Part shown: one piece after another, positions 44,504 through 53,630 of the stretch | Position numbering within the stretch: the stretch's first letter is position 1 | How the letters are laid out: every line of letters starts with the position of its first letter | NCBI RefSeq assembly: GCF_004363955.1 | Contig: NZ_SNZR01000015.1 | Coordinates: 186,001 to 250,000 of the forward strand | Source of the DNA: Enterovirga rhinocerotis | Lineage (GTDB): Bacteria > Pseudomonadota > Alphaproteobacteria > Rhizobiales > Beijerinckiaceae | DNA: 64,000 nucleotides | Direction: 5' to 3' | Translations under genes and position numbers: made by a program | The notes under the pieces: model-generated | Told to the model about the DNA's origin: nothing | What the model saw: the letters and a program-made list of their open reading frames with translations, nothing else | Databases searched by the model: none

Positions 44504-46066
44504 ATGATCGCGACGCCGTCCCACGACACCATCCTCATCATCGATTTCGGCTCGCAGGTGACGCAGCTCATCGCGCGGCGCCTGCGCGAGACCGGCGTCT
44601 ATTGCGAGATCCACCCCTTTCAGAAGGCCGACGAGGCCTTCGCGAGGCTGAAGCCCAAGGGGGTCATCTTCTCGGGCGGGCCGGCCTCGGTCCCGGCCGA
44701 GGGCAGCCCTCGCGCGCCGCAGGCGGTGTTCGAGTCGGGCGTGCCGATCCTCGGCATCTGCTATGGCCAGCAGGTTCTCGCCCACCAGCTCGGCGGGACG
44801 GTCGAGGGCGGCCATGCCGCCGAGTTCGGCCGCGCCGATATCGAGATCCGGGAGCCGTCGGCCCTCTTCGAGGGCATCTGGAAGGTCGGCGGACGCTATC
44901 CGGTCTGGATGAGCCACGGCGATCGCGTCACGCGCCTGCCCGAGGGCTTCACCGTCAAGGCGGTCTCCGAGAATGCGCCCTTCGCCATCGCGACGGACGA
45001 GGCGCGGCGCTATTTCACGACCATGTTCCATCCAGAGGTGGTGCACACGCCGGACGGCGCGAGCCTCCTCCAGAACTTCGTCCACAACGTCGTCGGTCTC
45101 GCCCGCGACTGGACGATGGCCGCCTATCGCGAGGAGATGATCGGCAAGATCCGCGCCCAGGTCGGCTCCGGCCGGGTGATCTGCGGCCTCTCGGGCGGCG
45201 TCGATTCCGCCGTGGCGGCGGTGCTGATCCACGAGGCGATCGGCGATCAGCTGACCTGCGTCTTCGTCGATCACGGCCTGATGCGGAAAGGCGAGGCGGA
45301 CCAGGTGGTGAGCCTCTTCCGCGGCCACTACAACATCCCGCTCGTCCATGTGGACGCCTCCGACAAGTTCATCGGCGAGCTCGCGGGCGTCAGCGACCCC
45401 GAGAGGAAGCGCAAGATCATCGGCCGGCTCTTCGTCGAGGTCTTCGAGGAGGAGGCGAAAAAGATCGGCGGCGCCGGCTTCCTCGCCCAGGGCACCCTCT
45501 ATCCCGACGTGATCGAGAGCGTCTCCTTCTCGGGCGGCCCGTCCGTGACCATCAAGAGCCACCACAATGTCGGCGGCCTCCCCGAGCGCATGAACATGAA
45601 GCTCGTCGAGCCCCTGCGCGAATTGTTCAAGGACGAGGTGCGCGCGCTCGGCCGCGAACTCGGCCTGCCCGACGCCTTCGTCGGCCGCCACCCGTTCCCC
45701 GGCCCCGGCCTCGCCATCCGCTGCCCGGGCGAGGTCACGCCCGAGAAGCTCGCGATCCTGCGCGAGGCGGATGCGATCTATCTCGACGAGATCCGCAAGG
45801 CTGGGCTCTACGATACGATCTGGCAGGCCTTCGCGGTGCTGACGGATGTGCGCACGGTCGGCGTGATGGGCGACGGGCGCACCTACGACCGCGTCCTCGC
45901 GCTCCGCGCGGTGACGAGCGTCGACGGCATGACGGCCGATTTCTATTCCTTCGACATGGCCTTCCTCGGCCGCACCGCCACCCGCATCATCAACGAAGTC
46001 CGCGGCATCAACCGCGTGACCTACGACATCACGAGCAAGCCGCCCGGCACGATCGAGTGGGAGTGA
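44504..46066 (+). CDS. guaA: GMP synthase (glutamine-hydrolysing)
   Basis: A 520-residue enzyme converting XMP to GMP with glutamine and ATP. The N-terminal glutaminase has Cys86 in [16 protein letters not shown] and His/Glu in [10 protein letters not shown]; the ATP-PPase P-loop is [10 protein letters not shown]; the C-terminal dimerisation part ends with KPPGTIEWE, the near-universal guaA terminus. It is followed by a decayed accessory patch; the guaA 3' end is a known integration site for genomic islands. Confidence 0.97.
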   Translation: MIATPSHDTILIIDFGSQVTQLIARRLRETGVYCEIHPFQKADEAFARLKPKGVIFSGGPASVPAEGSPRAPQAVFESGVPILGICYGQQVLAHQLGGTVEGGHAAEFGRADIEIREPSALFEGIWKVGGRYPVWMSHGDRVTRLPEGFTVKAVSENAPFAIATDEARRYFTTMFHPEVVHTPDGASLLQNFVHNVVGLARDWTMAAYREEMIGKIRAQVGSGRVICGLSGGVDSAVAAVLIHEAIGDQLTCVFVDHGLMRKGEADQVVSLFRGHYNIPLVHVDASDKFIGELAGVSDPERKRKIIGRLFVEVFEEEAKKIGGAGFLAQGTLYPDVIESVSFSGGPSVTIKSHHNVGGLPERMNMKLVEPLRELFKDEVRALGRELGLPDAFVGRHPFPGPGLAIRCPGEVTPEKLAILREADAIYLDEIRKAGLYDTIWQAFAVLTDVRTVGVMGDGRTYDRVLALRAVTSVDGMTADFYSFDMAFLGRTATRIINEVRGINRVTYDITSKPPGTIEWE

Positions 46067-46662
46067 TTCAGGCCTATCCGAACGCCGCAGGATTTGCGCT
46101 GAGATACGATCTAACCCACGGAAAACAATATAAAAACGTTCTGTTCCTATCGATATTTATCGGTGGGCATGGATGGCGTTCGGCCGCCTTGCCGACGGGC
46201 CTCGCCCCCATTGATCAACCGGAAAAACGAAAGTACCGTCAGGCCAGACGAGGCCAGTGACGGTACTTTTTTCGAACTTAGTGCCCTGAAATATAAGCAC
46301 TTTCGACGCCATCGGCCTGCAAAAACCGCGTAACGGTACTCTTCCGCAAGGAGGCCCGGAATGTTGACCGATGAAGCACTCAAGTGATTGAAGCCAAAAC
46401 ACAAAAGGTCCGCCCGCCCTCACCGGCGAGCCTGGGATAGGTCTGGTCGATCTTGGCCTTGCCAAGGCACACAAAGAAATCGCCCGCGACGATCGTGCAC
46501 CTCTTGCACGCTCCCAGCCTCAGTCGACTGATCCTCGAAGTGACCGCGGGGACGACCGCCATAAGCGACGCGATTGAAATGCTCGCAATTCCACCACGGC
46601 TTGAACGCTGAAGCGACGGAGCGTTGTGGCAGCTTAACGCGCTCATTCGCGTAAACCGGAGA
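46067..46662. other. lower-GC stretch after guaA, no intact gene
   Basis: About 600 bases with markedly more A/T than the flanks, for example around 46095-46160. It contains a strong bidirectional terminator hairpin (listed) but no open frame I can assign. Frames on the minus strand are short and disagree with each other. It is best read as remains of an acquired segment. Confidence 0.6.
46230..46272. terminator. strong rho-independent terminator
   Basis: A perfect 12-bp stem AAAGTACCGTCA (46230-46241) with TGACGGTACTTT (46258-46269), a 16-base loop containing GGCC repeats, then a run of T (46267-46272). On the other strand the stem is also followed by T-rich sequence (CGTTTTTCC), so it can act both ways. 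It is 160 bases beyond the guaA stop, so it may have belonged to a gene now lost. Confidence 0.85.
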
Positions 46663-47179
46663 ATGGCAATGACAGTGAGCTACCGAACCGAGCGCGTCGC
46701 CGATGTGGAGGTGTTTTACAGGGAAGCGGGCGCGAAGAACGCTCCGACGTTGCTGTTGCTGCATGGGTTCCCGACATCGAGCCACATGTTTCGAGACCTC
46801 ATACCGCACCTTTCCGACCGATATCATGTGATCGCTCCCGACCTTCCGGGCTTTGGCTACACCAAGGCTCCATCCAGGGAGAGCTTCGAATACACGTTCG
46901 ATAACCTTGCCAAGGTGATCGATGAATTCACGCAAGCGCTGAAGCTTGAGCGTTACGCGCTCTACGTTTTCGATTACGGAGCGCCGGTCGGACTGAGGCT
47001 GGCGGCGGCGCATCCGGGGGAGACACGATCCAGCGTTTATTCCTGCGGGTGCCGAAGCCTACAAACGTGACTTGCCCGATGGTCGCGTCCATCTGCTCGA
47101 TGCGGGACACTTCGCGCTCGAGACCCATGCGACTGAAATCGCTCAGTTTATCCGAAGCTTTCTCGGCCAACATCTCTGA
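46663..47179 (+). pseudogene. alpha/beta hydrolase (haloalkane-dehalogenase-like) with internal deletion
   Basis: The N-terminal part reads [20 protein letters not shown] to [19 protein letters not shown] and ends in [19 protein letters not shown], a normal hydrolase beginning including the Asp in the nucleophile elbow region. After AAHPGE the frame goes off and stops at 47070. In another frame the true C-terminus continues as [20 protein letters not shown] to DAGHFALETHATEIAQFI and a stop at 47177-47179. About 120-140 central residues are missing and the junction is out of frame, so the gene is dead. Confidence 0.85.
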
Positions 47180-47530
47180 ACTTGCAACATTCTAGCGCCG
47201 GCCAAGCTGGCTGGGCGGTTGGTCTTGCTTGAAGCGAGCGATGCCAACGGCCGCCGTCCTGTCAGGCTCCTTGCTTGTGCCATGATGCCTCCTGGCACTC
47301 GTAATAACCTTGCGCAGGGCGGCGGCAAAGCTGCTGCCGGCCTTGTGAGCTTTTGGCCAGATCGATGAAGGCCCAAAGCTTCGGCTGGGTTTGCATGGCC
47401 GCCGGGAAGTAAAGATACACGCCGTCGTCCTTCCGATGCCCTGCAGCGGAAGGGCGTGATTTGACAGCCGGGCTCGCCCTTGTGCGATGACGGGCACGAT
47501 CCCTGCCATGACGAGATCGCGAAACGGGCC
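47180..47530. other. gap with LysR remnant, before aldehyde dehydrogenase
   Basis: A 351-base stretch between the dead hydrolase and the dehydrogenase gene. Apart from the LysR C-terminal fragment listed separately, nothing is recognised. Composition is mixed and frames are broken. Confidence 0.6.
47320..47435 (-). pseudogene. LysR-family regulator, C-terminal remnant
   Basis: A minus-strand frame reads KDDGVYLYFPAAMQTQPKLW followed by AFIDLAKSS, the final helix-strand portion of many LysR effector domains (GVYLYFPxxxQxxPKLRAFID). No N-terminal HTH or in-frame start is present; upstream sequence on that strand is out of frame. Only ~35 residues survive. Confidence 0.65.
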
Positions 47531-48958
47531 ATGAGCGTGACCTTTCCCCTTCTGATCGACGGGCGCTGGCGCGCCGGTGCCCGCGACAGGATCCTCGCCG
47601 TCATCAACCCGGCGACGGGCGATCGCATCGGCGACGTTGCCCTGGCCGAGCGGGCCGATCTCGATGAGGCGCTGGCGGCGGCCGAACGCGGCCTCGCCGA
47701 ATGGAGCGCCGTGTCGCCGTGGCAGCGCGGGGCCCTGTTGAAGAAGGCGGCCGACCTGCTGCGGGCCGACGCGGAGGACGCGGCCCGCACGATGACGCTC
47801 GAGCAGGGCAAGCCGCTCGCCGAGGCACGGGCGGAGGTGCTCCGCTCGGCCGATTTCCTCGAATGGGGAGGGGAGGAGGCCCGCCGCATCTCGGGGCGGA
47901 TGATCCAGGGCCGCGAGGCCGCGCAGTCGATCCAGGTCGAGACGCATCCGATCGGGGTGGTGGCTGCCTTCACGCCCTGGAATTTCCCCATGGCGCTCGC
48001 GGCCAAGAAGTTCGCCGGCGCGCTCGGGGCGGGCTGTTCCATCATCTGCAAGCCCTCCGAGGAGACGCCCGGCTCTGCGATCGCTCTGGCCAGGGCGCTG
48101 CTCGGGGCGGGCGTGCCGCAGGCGGCGATCGCGATCGTGTTCGGCGAGCCGGCAGAGGTCTCGTCCTACCTGATCCCGGCACGGGCCGTCGCCAAGATCA
48201 CCTTCACGGGCTCGATCCCGGTCGGCAAGCTGCTGGCCTCCGCCGCCGGGCAGGTGATGAAGCCGGTGACGATGGAACTCGGCGGGCACGCGCCGACCAT
48301 CGTGTGCGGCGACGTGGATCCGGAGAAGGCGGCCGATTTCCTGGCCCGGGCCAAGTTCGCCAATTCCGGCCAGATCTGCCTTTCGCCGACGCGGTTCTTC
48401 GTCGAGGAATCCGTGCGCGCCCGCTTCACGGCCCGCATGGTGGAGCATGCGCGCGCCTGGCGGGTCGGCGACGGGCTCGATCCCCAGACCCAGATGGGGC
48501 CCCTCGCCAGCGAGCGCCGCGTCGAGGCCGTCTCGAAGCTGGTCGAGGATGCGCGCGATCGCGGCGCCATCGTCGCGGCGGGCGGAGAGCGCCTCGGCAA
48601 TCGTGGCTTCTTCTATGCGCCGACGATCCTGACGGACGTGCCGGACGAGGCCGCCATCCTGCGCGAGGAGCCCTTCGGCCCCGTCGCTCCGATCCTGCCC
48701 TTCTCGGACGAGGAGGCGATGCTGGCGGCTGCGAACGGTCTCGAATTCGGCTTGTCCGCCTATGTCTTCACGGGCGATGCGGCCCGTCAGAAGCGCCTGA
48801 AGGACGCCCTCCAGTTCGGAGCCATCGGCATCAACGACGTCGTCAGCCATCCGCCGGACGTCCCGCTCGGAGGCTGGAAGGAGAGCGGCTACGGCACGGA
48901 GGGCGGCATCGAGATCCTCGAGCCCTACCAAAAGGTGAAGTTCGTCAGTCTGCGATGA
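47531..48958 (+). CDS. NAD(P)-dependent aldehyde dehydrogenase, succinate-semialdehyde-type
   Basis: A 475-residue enzyme. The N-terminus LIDGRWRAGARDRILAVINPATGD, cofactor loop FTPWNFPMALAAKKFAGAL and FTGSIPVGKLLASAAG, the general base Glu in VTMELGGHAP and the nucleophile Cys in NSGQICLSPTRFFVEE are all present. FTGSxPVGKLL is common in GabD-like succinate-semialdehyde dehydrogenases, but related aldehydes are possible. The start at 47531 avoids a spurious upstream extension. It precedes, on the opposite strand, the end of a LIV-type importer operon. Confidence 0.92.
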   Translation: MSVTFPLLIDGRWRAGARDRILAVINPATGDRIGDVALAERADLDEALAAAERGLAEWSAVSPWQRGALLKKAADLLRADAEDAARTMTLEQGKPLAEARAEVLRSADFLEWGGEEARRISGRMIQGREAAQSIQVETHPIGVVAAFTPWNFPMALAAKKFAGALGAGCSIICKPSEETPGSAIALARALLGAGVPQAAIAIVFGEPAEVSSYLIPARAVAKITFTGSIPVGKLLASAAGQVMKPVTMELGGHAPTIVCGDVDPEKAADFLARAKFANSGQICLSPTRFFVEESVRARFTARMVEHARAWRVGDGLDPQTQMGPLASERRVEAVSKLVEDARDRGAIVAAGGERLGNRGFFYAPTILTDVPDEAAILREEPFGPVAPILPFSDEEAMLAAANGLEFGLSAYVFTGDAARQKRLKDALQFGAIGINDVVSHPPDVPLGGWKESGYGTEGGIEILEPYQKVKFVSLR

Positions 48959-49021
48959 CGGGCGACAGCGCCGCCGCAGCAGCCGAGCGTCCGTTGCATC
49001 GCCGTCCGTCGATCGCAGAGG

Positions 49022-49738
49022 CTATCCGAGATAGGCTTGCGTAATCTCGGCGAGCAAGGATTGATCGTGCCAATCGGTGCTGTCGAGTTCTTTCACGATT
49101 TTGCCGAGCGACATGACGTAGGCGCGATCGGAGCATTCTGAGGCGACGCCGATATGCTGCTCGATGAGCAGCAGGCTCATGCCTTTCTGGCGAAGTGTTT
49201 GGATGACCGCCACAATCTCCCGAACCACTTTGGGGGCCAGACCGGTCGAGGGTTCGTCGAGGATCAGAAGGTCGGGCTTGAGAAGAAGCGCGCGGCCGAT
49301 GGCGACCATTTGCTGTTCGCCGCCGCTGAACACGCCGACCGGCGCGCCGAGCCGCCCGCGCATGAAGGGGAAGAGGTCCAGGACATCCTCGAAGCTGAAA
49401 TCGAACCGTGCGTTTCGCCGCTTGCTGCCCTGCGTCTCGGCGATGCGGAGATTGGATTCGAGGCTCAACTCGCCGAACAGGTGGCGCCCTTCCAGAACGA
49501 CCGCGACCCCGTGCTCGGCCCGTGCATGAGGCGGTAGCGACTGGATCGGTCGTCCCTCCTTCTCGATGGTTCCGGCCATCGACGGGATGAGGCCGCAGAT
49601 GGCGCGCACGAGGGTGCTCTTGCCGGCGCCGTTAGCCCCGATGATGGCGATGCTCTCGCCCGCGCCGACCGCGATATCGACGTCGAACAGCACGGCAACC
49701 GAGCCGTAGCCGGCCCTCAGCTGATGCGTTGCGAGCAT
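49022..49738 (-). CDS. LIV-type ABC transporter ATPase, LivF family (second system)
   Basis: A 238-residue ATPase. Walker A IGANGAGKSTLVRAI, signature FSGGEQQMVAIGRALL, Walker B LLILDEPSTGLAP. The closing SLLLIEQHIGVASECSDRAY is typical of LivF. It is the last gene of a five-gene minus-strand importer operon (binding protein, LivH, LivM, LivG, LivF in transcription order). It is clearly different in sequence from the 5.8-kb LivF, so it is not a recent duplicate. Confidence 0.92.
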   Translation of the reverse strand: MLATHQLRAGYGSVAVLFDVDIAVGAGESIAIIGANGAGKSTLVRAICGLIPSMAGTIEKEGRPIQSLPPHARAEHGVAVVLEGRHLFGELSLESNLRIAETQGSKRRNARFDFSFEDVLDLFPFMRGRLGAPVGVFSGGEQQMVAIGRALLLKPDLLILDEPSTGLAPKVVREIVAVIQTLRQKGMSLLLIEQHIGVASECSDRAYVMSLGKIVKELDSTDWHDQSLLAEITQAYLG

Positions 49739-49750
49739 GTCCGCCGCCTC

Positions 49751-50506
49751 TCAGGTGCCGAGATAGGCTTCGCGCACACGCGGGCTTTCCCGCATGGCGT
49801 GGAGGCTGCCGCTGGCGATGATCTCGCCGAAGCACAGGGCATGGACCATGCTCGTCACCTCCATCAGCTTCATGTCGTGGGAGACGAGAAGCACCGTCAT
49901 CCCGTCGGCGTTCAGGCGCTCGAGTGTCTCCATCAGCGTCTGCACTTCGGTGGTGCTGAGACCGGATGACGGCTCGTCGAGGCACAGAAGCTTCGGCTCG
50001 CACATGACGGCGCGGGCGAGTTCGACCATCCGCTGGCGCCCGGCGGGAAGTTCGCCCGCGGGGATTTCGCGCCAGGGGCCGAGATCGAAGCGCTCGATGA
50101 TCTCGTCGGCGCGGCGCCTCGCATCCGCCATCTCCCGCCGCACGTTCGGCAAGCCGAAGAAGGCCTCGAGAACGCCGGTGCGTCCGCGCATGTGGCAGCC
50201 TGCCACCAGGTTCTCGCGGACCGTGAGATCGCGGAAGACCTGCGGCGTCTGAAAGGTCCGCTGCAATCCCGCGCGGCTCCGGGCGGCGATGCCCCGGTCC
50301 GTCGTGGTCTGTCCGAGGAAGACGATGTCGCCGACGCTCGGCGTCAGAAAACCCGAGATGATGTTGAACAGCGTGCTCTTGCCGGCTCCGTTCGGGCCGA
50401 TGAGGCCGGTAATCGATCCGGGCGCGACATCGAAACTGACGCCCTTGAGGACCTGGAGACCGCCGAACCGGTGGGAGACGTCGCGGACCTCGAGGATCGA
50501 TCCCAT
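49751..50506 (-). CDS. LIV-type ABC transporter ATPase, LivG family (second system)
   Basis: A 251-residue ATPase starting MGSILEVRDVSHRFGGLQVL. Walker A IGPNGAGKSTLFNII, signature LPAGRQRMVELARAVM (LSGGQ degenerate to LPAGR), Walker B LLCLDEPSSGLSTTE, switch His in LLVSHDMKLM. The signature motif is unusual in that the Ser and a Gly are replaced; variants are tolerated in LivG-type proteins. The start overlaps the LivM-type gene stop by one base. Confidence 0.91.
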   Translation of the reverse strand: MGSILEVRDVSHRFGGLQVLKGVSFDVAPGSITGLIGPNGAGKSTLFNIISGFLTPSVGDIVFLGQTTTDRGIAARSRAGLQRTFQTPQVFRDLTVRENLVAGCHMRGRTGVLEAFFGLPNVRREMADARRRADEIIERFDLGPWREIPAGELPAGRQRMVELARAVMCEPKLLCLDEPSSGLSTTEVQTLMETLERLNADGMTVLLVSHDMKLMEVTSMVHALCFGEIIASGSLHAMRESPRVREAYLGT

Positions 50507-51498
50507 CACGGGCCTCCCGTCGCGGAAGGTCGCGGCCCAGCCGTGAGCCGCCGCCATGTCGAGGAGACGAAACCGCCGAAGCCGCCGGGCAGGAAGATCA
50601 CCGCCACGATCAGCGCGACTGCGAAGAGGATCGGGTGGATGTCGCCGAGGCGGCTCAGATAGTTCGGTGCCGCAGTGACGAAGAGGGCGCCGGCGATCGT
50701 GCCCGGGATCGATCGCACGCCGCCGAGAACCGCGATGAGGAGGAAGCTGATGGCGCGGTCGATGGCGAAGCTGTCGACGCTGATGAAGGAGACGTAATGG
50801 GCGAACAGGCTGCCGGCCAGGGAGCCGACGGCGGCGCTCAGCACGAAGATGCGCACCTTCAGCGAGGTGATCGGGATCCCCGCGACGGCCGCCGCCGCCG
50901 GAGCGTCCCGCATCGCCCGCAAGGCGATGCCGGTCCGGGAATTGAGGAGAAGCGTATAGAAGAGGATGAGCGCGAAGGCACAGGGCCAGACGAGATAGTA
51001 GAAGCGGAACGGGGTCGAGAAGGTGAAGCCGAAGAGCGCGATGCGCGGAATGCCGCCGATCCCGAGCGTTCCACCGGTTAGCCACTCGAGTTCGAGGAAC
51101 AGCACGTGCGCGATGATCGCCAGAGCCAGCGTCGCGAGGGCGAGGAAATGCCCCGACAGGCGCAGCACGGGGATGCCGACGGCCGCCGCGATCGCCCCGC
51201 TGACCACCATGCCGGCGATGATGCCGACGGGGATGGGGAGGCCGAGGGCGGTCGTGCCGTAGGCCGCTGCGTAGGCGCCGATCCCGTAGAACCCGCTCTG
51301 CGCCAGGGAGACGATCCCGCACTGGCCGAGCAGGAATGAAACGCCGAGCCCCGCGATCGTGTAGAGCCCCGCGAAGACGAGGATGTCGATCGTCCCGCGG
51401 CTCAGGAACCAGGGCAGGGCGGCCCAGACGACAAGACCCGCCGCGGTGATCGCCCAGGTCCAGGCACGGGCGCGCTGGGTATCGGGAGAAACCGTCAT
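50506..51498 (-). CDS. LIV-type ABC transporter permease, LivM family (second system)
   Basis: A 330-residue membrane protein with about nine helices and the LivM block YTIAGLGVSFLLGQCGIVSLAQ. The coupling loop RTGIALRAMRDAPAAAAVAG and the later YVSFISVDSFAIDRAISFLL are as expected. Overlaps LivH (51495-51498) and touches LivG at 50506, so translation is coupled. Confidence 0.92.
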   Translation of the reverse strand: MTVSPDTQRARAWTWAITAAGLVVWAALPWFLSRGTIDILVFAGLYTIAGLGVSFLLGQCGIVSLAQSGFYGIGAYAAAYGTTALGLPIPVGIIAGMVVSGAIAAAVGIPVLRLSGHFLALATLALAIIAHVLFLELEWLTGGTLGIGGIPRIALFGFTFSTPFRFYYLVWPCAFALILFYTLLLNSRTGIALRAMRDAPAAAAVAGIPITSLKVRIFVLSAAVGSLAGSLFAHYVSFISVDSFAIDRAISFLLIAVLGGVRSIPGTIAGALFVTAAPNYLSRLGDIHPILFAVALIVAVIFLPGGFGGFVSSTWRRLTAGPRPSATGGP

Positions 51499-52382
51499 CC
51501 TCCGAGCCTCCCGCGCCGTCCGAACAATCCCTGGGGCATCGCGATCATGATCGCGATGAGGAGCGTCATCGCGACGACGTCCTTGTAGCCGGACGAGATG
51601 GTGACCACGGCGAGCGCCTCCACCAGGCCGAGAATGACGCCGCCGAAGATGGCGCCGAAGGGGCTCGTGAGGCCGCCGAGGATCGCTGCGGCGAAGCCCT
51701 TCAGCGTCAGCAGCAGGCCCATTTCGTATTGGATGTTGATGAGCGGCGCGACGAGGACGCCGGCCAGGCCGCCCACAAGCCCGCCGAGGGCGAGGGTCAT
51801 GGTCCGCATCCAGCCGACATTGATGCCGAGCGTGAGGGCGCCCTCCGGATCGATGGAGGCCGCCAGCATGGCCTGTCCGATCGCGGTCTTCGCGTAGAAC
51901 CAGCGCAAGGCGAGGACGACGCCGGTGCTGATCACGATCAGCCAGATCGCGTGCACGCGCATCGCGGCATCGAACACGTCGACCATCGCGTTGCCGCCGA
52001 TCCCGGGAAGCACATAGGAGTCGCGTCCGAAGTAGAGAAGCACGGTCGCCGAGACGGCGAAGGCGCCGCCCAACGTCACGAGCAGGAAGGAATCCTCCGT
52101 GCCCCGCCGCTTCGCCGTCGGCCGGATCATCAACCGATCGACGAGGAAGCCGGTGACGCCGCCTGCCACGACCCCGAGGAGGAAGCCGAGGATCATCGGC
52201 AGGCCGAGCGAGACCGCGATGAGGTAGGCCACGACCGAGCCGATCAGCGCCAGGTCTCCCTGCATCGCGTTGATGATCCGCGCGCCACGGAAGACGACGG
52301 CGATGCCGAGCCCGATCAGGCCGTAGACGAAGCCGTTCGTCAGTCCGGCGAGCACGGACTGGACCAGCAATGTGAGCGTCAC
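51495..52382 (-). CDS. LIV-type ABC transporter permease, LivH family (second system)
   Basis: A 295-residue membrane protein with LivH features FVYGLIGLGIAVVFRGARII and the C-terminal GLTSPFGAIFGGVILGLVEA. About eight helices. It follows the binding-protein gene across 55 bases and overlaps the LivM-type gene by four bases. Confidence 0.92.
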   Translation of the reverse strand: MTLTLLVQSVLAGLTNGFVYGLIGLGIAVVFRGARIINAMQGDLALIGSVVAYLIAVSLGLPMILGFLLGVVAGGVTGFLVDRLMIRPTAKRRGTEDSFLLVTLGGAFAVSATVLLYFGRDSYVLPGIGGNAMVDVFDAAMRVHAIWLIVISTGVVLALRWFYAKTAIGQAMLAASIDPEGALTLGINVGWMRTMTLALGGLVGGLAGVLVAPLINIQYEMGLLLTLKGFAAAILGGLTSPFGAIFGGVILGLVEALAVVTISSGYKDVVAMTLLIAIMIAMPQGLFGRRGRLGG

Positions 52383-52437
52383 GGGCGCTCCCCCTGGCGC
52401 GAGAGGACGGCCGGCGGCCGGCGGCCGCCGGAGCGAT

Positions 52438-53568
52438 CTACTTGGTGGTGAAGGAGAGGCGCTCGAACTTGCCCTTGACGAGCTTCGAGAAGACGTAGCT
52501 CGACAATTCGATGCCGGTCATGTCGTCCTTGGCGAAGTCGTAGGTGGCCATCACGCCCGGATAGGATCCGCGCATCGCGGCGGCGAGGTCCTTCGAGCCG
52601 GCTTTGGGGCCGGCCTTCGCGGCGGCTTTCGCGATGATGTGCACGCTGTCCCAGGCGGCGGCTTCGAAGTTCTTCGGGAGCGAGCCGTATTCCTTCTGGA
52701 ACGCTTCGACGAAGGCCTTCTGGTTGTCCTTGGGCTGCTCGCCGACGACGAATTCCGGATAGATGATGTTGTCGGCATATTCGCCGAAGCCGCGCACGTA
52801 GTCGTAGGTCGACGAGCCGATCGCCGAGACGATCGGCTGTTCGATCTTCACCTGCCGCGCGTTCCGGAACGGAACGGCGGAGGTCGCGATCACGAACACG
52901 ACATCGGGGGAGGCGGCCCGTACCTTCGCGGCCTGGGCGCTGACGTCGGAGGCGCCGACCTCGAACTTTTCGATGGCGACGAACTCGACGCCATAGGCCT
53001 GCCGGTGCACGTTGAGCTGGTTGGTGACGACCTGCCCGTAGCCGGTGTCGTGCAGGATCCCGATTTTCTTCGCCTTCAGCTCCTTGGTCGAATATTCGAG
53101 CATGGCTTTGGCGTTGAGGTCCTGCGCCGGAAGCAAGTGGAAGAGCGACTTGTAGGTCAGTTCGATCCGGGGCCCGAGCCCCGTGAAGCAGAGCGTCGGC
53201 AGCCCCTCCGCGTTGGTGATGGCCGCGACCGCGCCGGTGCTCGCCGTCAGGGACGGCCCGATGATGGCCGACACCTTCTCGTCGTACATGAGCCGTTCGG
53301 CCTTGCTCTTGGCGATGTCGGGCTTCGAGCCGTCATCCTCGATCAGGATGCGGATCGGCCGCCCGTTGACGCCGCCGGCGGCGTTGATCGTCTTCTCCGC
53401 CAGCAACATGCCCTGTCGCTGCGGATTGCCGAGGCCGGCGCCCGGACCGGTGAGCGAGATGATCGCCCCGATCTTCAGCGGCTCGCCCGTCGCTCCCTGG
53501 GCCTGCGCCATGGGCGACATGATCGTCGCGCCGGCAAGCGCAAGCGTTCCTAGTCCCGCTCTCAGCAT
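52438..53568 (-). CDS. LIV-type ABC transporter substrate-binding protein (second system)
   Basis: A 376-residue periplasmic binding protein. The signal peptide is MLRAGLGTLALAGATIMSPMAQAQG. The mature start LKIGAIISLTGPGAGLGNPQ is the classic Peripla_BP_6 entry; IIGPSLTASTGAVAAI lies in the ligand-binding region. It is first in the importer operon. The ligand is unknown; the adjacent hydroxylase and peptidase-like genes suggest an aromatic or heterocyclic acid or amide (inference). Confidence 0.92.
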   Translation of the reverse strand: MLRAGLGTLALAGATIMSPMAQAQGATGEPLKIGAIISLTGPGAGLGNPQRQGMLLAEKTINAAGGVNGRPIRILIEDDGSKPDIAKSKAERLMYDEKVSAIIGPSLTASTGAVAAITNAEGLPTLCFTGLGPRIELTYKSLFHLLPAQDLNAKAMLEYSTKELKAKKIGILHDTGYGQVVTNQLNVHRQAYGVEFVAIEKFEVGASDVSAQAAKVRAASPDVVFVIATSAVPFRNARQVKIEQPIVSAIGSSTYDYVRGFGEYADNIIYPEFVVGEQPKDNQKAFVEAFQKEYGSLPKNFEAAAWDSVHIIAKAAAKAGPKAGSKDLAAAMRGSYPGVMATYDFAKDDMTGIELSSYVFSKLVKGKFERLSFTTK

Positions 53569-53630
53569 CGCTCCACTCCCTCTGCTCGATCTTCTTTTGT
53601 CGTGTCAGTCGTTGTGGCGCAGGGGGGCGC

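Noticed and set aside
46380-46646. 88-residue minus-strand open frame after guaA
   Set aside because: Composition (many Ser, Arg, Ile) and lack of start signals or similarity suggest chance; neighbouring frames are equally open.
49022-53568. The second LIV importer as a duplicate of the first (1.7-6.6 kb)
   Set aside because: Gene order in transcription is similar, but the proteins differ clearly in sequence, signal peptide type and signature motifs, so these are distinct systems.
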